Source of the DNA: Mycobacterium scrofulaceum
Lineage (GTDB): Bacteria; Actinomycetota; Actinomycetes; Mycobacteriales; Mycobacteriaceae
Direction of reading: 5' to 3'
Assembly (NCBI RefSeq): GCF_002086735.1
Contig: NZ_MVIJ01000008.1
Location: 1-64,000 of the forward strand
Length of the DNA: 64,000 nt
Shown here in pieces: positions 60,827 to 64,000 of this stretch. The stretch's first letter is position 1, and each line of letters starts with the position of its first letter. A program made the translations under genes and the position numbers. The notes under the pieces are model-generated. The model was not told the origin of the DNA and searched no databases. It worked only from the letters and a program-made list of their open reading frames with translations.

Positions 60827-61491
60827 ACGGGCAGACGGCGGCGGTCGAAGAGGCCCTGGCCGGCGGCACGCCGCAGCGGGCCGGGTGGTTCCGCTTCTAC
60901 TTCGAGGACCAGCGCTGGGAATGGTCCGACCAGGTGCACCGGATACACGGCTACGAACCGGGAACCGTCACGCCCACGACCGAGCTGGTGATCGCCCACA
61001 AGCATCCCGCCGATCGCGACCGGCTGGCCGCCAGCATCAACGACATGATCGAGCACCGGCAGCCGTTCAGCACCAGGCATCGCATCGTCGACGCCCGCGG
61101 GAACACCCGTGACGTGGTCGTCGTGGGGGACCAATTCTGCGACGACGACGGCGACGTCATCGGCACGCACGGCTTCTACGTCGACGTCACGCCGTCGTCC
61201 ACCCGCAGGCGCGAGGAGAACATCAGCGCGAAGGTGGCCGAGATCGCCGAGCGCCGCGGCGCCATCGACCGGACCAAGGGGATGTTGATGCTGGTCTACG
61301 GCGTCGACGAGATGGCGGCGTTCAACCTGCTCAGGTCGTTGTCCCAGGTGCGCAACATGAAGCTGGGCGTGCTCGCCGAGCAGATCGCCAAGGACTTCTC
61401 CGAGTTGGGCCAAGAGGTGATCGCGTCGCGCTCGCGGTTCGACCAGCGCCTGCTGACCGCGCACCTGCGGGTCTCCGCGTCCGACGGGTAG
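60811..61491 (+). CDS. PAS-ANTAR RNA-binding response protein
   Basis: A 226-residue regulator. The N-terminal PAS domain (about residues 20-135) has FYFEDQRWEWSDQVHRIHGYEPGTV and the later DGDVIGTHGFYVDVTPS. The C-terminal ANTAR domain, from about residue 145, reads ISAKVAEIAERRGAIDRTKGMLML and LRSLSQVRNMKLGVLAEQIAKDFSEL, the three-helix RNA-binding unit that acts on terminator-antiterminator stems. GTG 60811 has GGGAGGCGGG 5 nt upstream. It is coupled to the zinc-ribbon gene. No ANTAR-target double hairpin was recognised in the window. Confidence 0.88.
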   Translation: MAWELNGQTAAVEEALAGGTPQRAGWFRFYFEDQRWEWSDQVHRIHGYEPGTVTPTTELVIAHKHPADRDRLAASINDMIEHRQPFSTRHRIVDARGNTRDVVVVGDQFCDDDGDVIGTHGFYVDVTPSSTRRREENISAKVAEIAERRGAIDRTKGMLMLVYGVDEMAAFNLLRSLSQVRNMKLGVLAEQIAKDFSELGQEVIASRSRFDQRLLTAHLRVSASDG

Positions 61492-61494
61492 CGG

Positions 61495-61980
61495 TTAGCC
61501 GGCCCGCGTCAGGCGCACCGCTCCCAGGTGCATCCGGTCGACCGCCTCGGCGAATTCCTCGCGGGTCGGTATGCGCTGATCGCGGAATTTCAGCCCGATC
61601 ATGCGCTGGGCGCGCTGGACGCCGTAGGACTCGGCGCAGCGCAGGAAGAGGTCGGACACCGCGGCGCGGTCCCGGATGAGCTCGCCGCGCATCGCGGTCG
61701 TCTTGCCGTCGTAGACGACCTGCACGGGCGCGCCGCCGCGGAAATTCTGCTTCCACGGAGCGCCGGTGAGCGCGTAGAGCTGACCGTCGATCACGTGGGC
61801 GCTCACCGGAAGTGCGAACGGCCGGCCCGTTTTTCGGCCGGTGAAGCTCAGCACCATCAGCTGCTTGCGGGCGGCGCCGGCGAACGGGGTGCGCAGCAGG
61901 AAACCCAGCATCGGGTTGACGACGCGCAGCAGGGCCGACGGGGGGTGGCCGGCGTCGATCGCATGTGACTGCTCTGCCAT
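61495..61980 (-). CDS. Deazaflavin-dependent nitroreductase-family protein
   Basis: A 161-residue DUF385-like protein: LMVLSFTGRKTGRPFALPVSAH near residues 41-62 is the family strand-turn motif, and YALTGAPWKQNFRGGAPVQVVYDG near 69-92 follows. Its end YGVQRAQRMIGLKF and RIPTREEFAEAVDR is longer than in Ddn. ATG 61980; the frame continues upstream without similarity. It is convergent with the ANTAR gene (3 bp apart). F420 use is inferred from the family. Confidence 0.82.
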   Translation of the reverse strand: MAEQSHAIDAGHPPSALLRVVNPMLGFLLRTPFAGAARKQLMVLSFTGRKTGRPFALPVSAHVIDGQLYALTGAPWKQNFRGGAPVQVVYDGKTTAMRGELIRDRAAVSDLFLRCAESYGVQRAQRMIGLKFRDQRIPTREEFAEAVDRMHLGAVRLTRAG

Positions 61981-62032
61981 GCGCTTACCGTAAGGCCAAT
62001 CGGCCGTGCGGCCTAGCGCCGCGGGGCCGGCG

Positions 62033-62701
62033 TCAGGGGGTGATGGTGGTCTGGTCGTCGATGATCTTCGTGACGTCCAGCAACGGGCCCGAATCGGCCT
62101 CCGGACCCTCGGCGTTGAGCTGGAGCACATAGACCGCGTCCTGGCCGGGGATCACCACCGTCTTCTGCGCGATCATGCGAGTCTTGCCGTCCCGCTGGTA
62201 GGTGCCGCCGATCTGCCACGCCTGGAAGCCGCCGAGCGTGGACGCCTTGCCGTCACCGCTGCCCTCGTACCCGGGCAGGTTCTGCACCTCGCCCGGCGCG
62301 TACTGCAGGATCTTCGCCGGGTCGACGTCGCCGGTGAACTTGGAGAACAGCGCCGAGACGGTCGGCGGGTCGGCGGGGTTGCTGGGCTGGGTCATGACGA
62401 TGCCGCCGTACGACGTGCCGGCGTTCTGGTTGAGCTGCCAGCCGTTGGGCACCGGCAGGTCGACGTTCGGCCCGGGATCGCCGTGGTGAACGGGTGTCTC
62501 GGTGATGTGGTTGTCCTTGACGTAGTCGGCGATCGTGTATTTGGCCTTCGCGGCCGGGGCCGCACCGGACGCCGTCGTCGTCGACGACGCCGACGCGGAC
62601 GTGGTCGTCGACGACTGGCCGCCGGATTTGTGATCGTGGCCGCAGCCGATCAGCGCCAAACTAAGCGCAACAGAAATGGTTGCTAGCGGCAAATGTTTCA
62701 T
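62033..62701 (-). CDS. lpqN: LpqN/LpqT-family lipoprotein
   Basis: A 222-residue exported lipoprotein. The lipobox LIGC near residues 17-20 precedes GHDHKSGGQS. A Ser/Thr/Ala-rich linker runs to about residue 50, then the LpqN domain follows with YTIADYVKDNHITETPVHHGD and PNGWQLNQ near residues 55-95. GGGAG 9 nt before ATG 62701 supports the start. The pairing with the GH92 gene on the other strand matches lpqN-Rv0584 of M. tuberculosis. LpqN-type proteins act at the cell surface; the exact role is not clear. Confidence 0.88.
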   Translation of the reverse strand: MKHLPLATISVALSLALIGCGHDHKSGGQSSTTTSASASSTTTASGAAPAAKAKYTIADYVKDNHITETPVHHGDPGPNVDLPVPNGWQLNQNAGTSYGGIVMTQPSNPADPPTVSALFSKFTGDVDPAKILQYAPGEVQNLPGYEGSGDGKASTLGGFQAWQIGGTYQRDGKTRMIAQKTVVIPGQDAVYVLQLNAEGPEADSGPLLDVTKIIDDQTTITP

Positions 62702-62890
62702 GAATCCAATCTCCCGAAAATTGGGGCCGGTACCAGCGCCGGCCACGCCGAAATGACAGTAGTCGATATGCCGAATGAGTTTGCCGGAATTTCTCGGTAC
62801 TTTTCGGTCGCACGAAGCGTGCCGCAAATCGTTACCCAATTCGGTCGGAAAACACCCACCCGATACACCGTCGTCCAGTAAGAGACAGGT
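62702..62890. promoter_or_regulatory. Divergent promoter region of lpqN and the GH92 gene
   Basis: The 189 non-coding bases are locally AT-richer than the flanking genes and must hold both promoters. I see no convincing operator. Open frames through it lack codon bias. Confidence 0.4.
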
Positions 62891-64000
62891 ATGCGGTCAC
62901 GCAGGGCCCTCGTCGCACTCCTGGCGGCGTCGGTCGTCTTCATGGCGTTCGTCGCTGCCGCGCCCCCCATCGCCTACGACGGTGAGCCCGCCTTCGTGGC
63001 CGATCCGGTCGACCACGTCGCCACATTGATCGGCACCGGTACGGGCGGTGCGACGGTGGGGGAGATCAACAACTTCCCCGGCGCCACCGTGCCGTTCGGC
63101 ATGGTGCAGTACTCGCCCGACACGGTGGGCAACTACGCCGGCTACAACTACGACAACCCACGCTCCACCGGGTTCAGCATGACCCACGCCTCGGTGGGGT
63201 GCGCCGCGTTCGGCGACATCTCAATGTTGCCCACCACCAATGGAATTGGCTCCCAACCGTGGAAATCGTGGGAACGGATTGCCCATGACGACACCGAACG
63301 GGGCGTGCCCGGCTACTACACGGTGCGGTTCCCGGGCACCGGGGTGAAGGCGGAACTCACCGCCGCCACGCGCACGGGTGTGGGCCGGTTCAGCTACCCG
63401 CGCAATGGGCGACCCGCCGTGCTGCAGGTGCGCTCGGGCGCGTCGCTGGCGGGTAACTCCCGCGCGACGATTCAGATCGGGGAGGACAACACCACGATCA
63501 CCGGCTGGGCGACCAGCGGCGGATTCTGCGGCAAGAACAACACCTACACCGTCTATTTCGCGATGAAGTTCAGCCAGCCGTTCACCTCCTACGGGGCCTG
63601 GGACGGCACCGCGGTCTACCCCGGCGCCCGCAGCGCGAATTCGCCGTACAGCGGCGGATACGTGGAATTCCCGGCCGGAGCGGTGCTCGAGGTGCGGACC
63701 GCCATCTCCTACGTCGGCATCGACGGGGCGCGCGCGAACCTGGCCGCCGAGGGCGGGGCGAGCTTCGACGAGGTCCGCGGCGCCGCGTCCCGGGCCTGGA
63801 ACGGCACGCTGTCGCGCATCGCGGTCGCCGGGCGCAACGCCGGCGATCTGGAGACGTTCTACACCGCCCTGTACCGATCCCTGTTGCACCCCAACACCTT
63901 CAACGACGCGGACGGCCGCTACATCGGATTCGACGGCGCCGTGCACACCGTGGCCGCCGGGCACACCCAGTACGCCAACTTCTCCGACTGGGACACCTAC
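62891..64000 (+). CDS. GH92 alpha-1,2-mannosidase, N-terminal part (Rv0584-like)
   Basis: The first 370 codons of a secreted glycosidase; the gene runs past the window end. A signal peptide [24 protein letters not shown] is followed by the GH92 opening [38 protein letters not shown] near residues 40-78 and the [21 protein letters not shown] stretch near 97. [27 protein letters not shown] near 315 and FSDWDTY at the edge are family motifs for the catalytic barrel. It probably trims mannose from mannan-type or host glycans outside the cell. Equivalent of Rv0584. ATG 62891 is preceded by a purine-rich AGAGACAGG. Confidence 0.9.
   Translation, partial: MRSRRALVALLAASVVFMAFVAAAPPIAYDGEPAFVADPVDHVATLIGTGTGGATVGEINNFPGATVPFGMVQYSPDTVGNYAGYNYDNPRSTGFSMTHASVGCAAFGDISMLPTTNGIGSQPWKSWERIAHDDTERGVPGYYTVRFPGTGVKAELTAATRTGVGRFSYPRNGRPAVLQVRSGASLAGNSRATIQIGEDNTTITGWATSGGFCGKNNTYTVYFAMKFSQPFTSYGAWDGTAVYPGARSANSPYSGGYVEFPAGAVLEVRTAISYVGIDGARANLAAEGGASFDEVRGAASRAWNGTLSRIAVAGRNAGDLETFYTALYRSLLHPNTFNDADGRYIGFDGAVHTVAAGHTQYANFSDWDTY

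Overview
This window is chromosomal DNA from a slow-growing, non-tuberculous Mycobacterium. The GC content is very high, GTG starts and 4-bp ATGA/GTGA overlaps are frequent, and the gene order from 1 to about 32.3 kb follows the M. tuberculosis Rv0538-Rv0566c block (recalled from memory, not searched). The general look is like the M. avium complex, but I cannot fix the species.

1-35.3 kb is a conserved core. It starts with the end of a Pro/Thr-rich exported protein, a GT2 glycosyltransferase, a DUF2064 protein and a GT-C-like membrane protein. It then carries nearly the whole menaquinone pathway, scattered over both strands: menE, menB, menC, a MenH-type hydrolase, menD, menG, menJ and a polyprenyl diphosphate synthase. 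Interleaved are pitA, fadD8, a YtcJ-like amidohydrolase, mgtA, htpX, a SulP transporter, gpsA, a Baeyer-Villiger-type monooxygenase, a RES/Xre toxin-antitoxin pair, a YajQ protein and tRNA-Tyr. Compared with M. tuberculosis, a NarK3-type transporter is added. An F420-type reductase, an aldo/keto reductase and a TetR gene stand where I recall vapBC3.

35.3-42 kb is the most distinctive part. After an AT-rich, repeat-containing non-coding stretch come four co-directional genes: a FAAL-ACP-thioester reductase megaenzyme, a ferritin-like (PF10118-type) putative diiron enzyme, an EphD-like hydrolase with an Asp nucleophile, and an FNR/2Fe-2S reductase. Together they look like an uncharacterised lipid activation, oxidation and reductive-release pathway.

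42-64 kb is accessory and mosaic. It holds a His-rich CDF metal exporter with a DUF523/TudS-like protein, a lipoprotein with two rubrerythrin-like domains, two P450s (one CYP135B1-like), two MFS/membrane transport systems, an NYN/OST-HTH protein and a MerR gene divergent from a three-gene operon. An FUSC membrane protein, galTK, a zinc-ribbon/PAS-ANTAR pair, an LpqN lipoprotein and the start of a GH92 alpha-mannosidase complete it. Long inverted repeats mark several gene ends, and two of them belong to one sequence family.

No CRISPR array, insertion sequence, phage gene or rRNA was seen.
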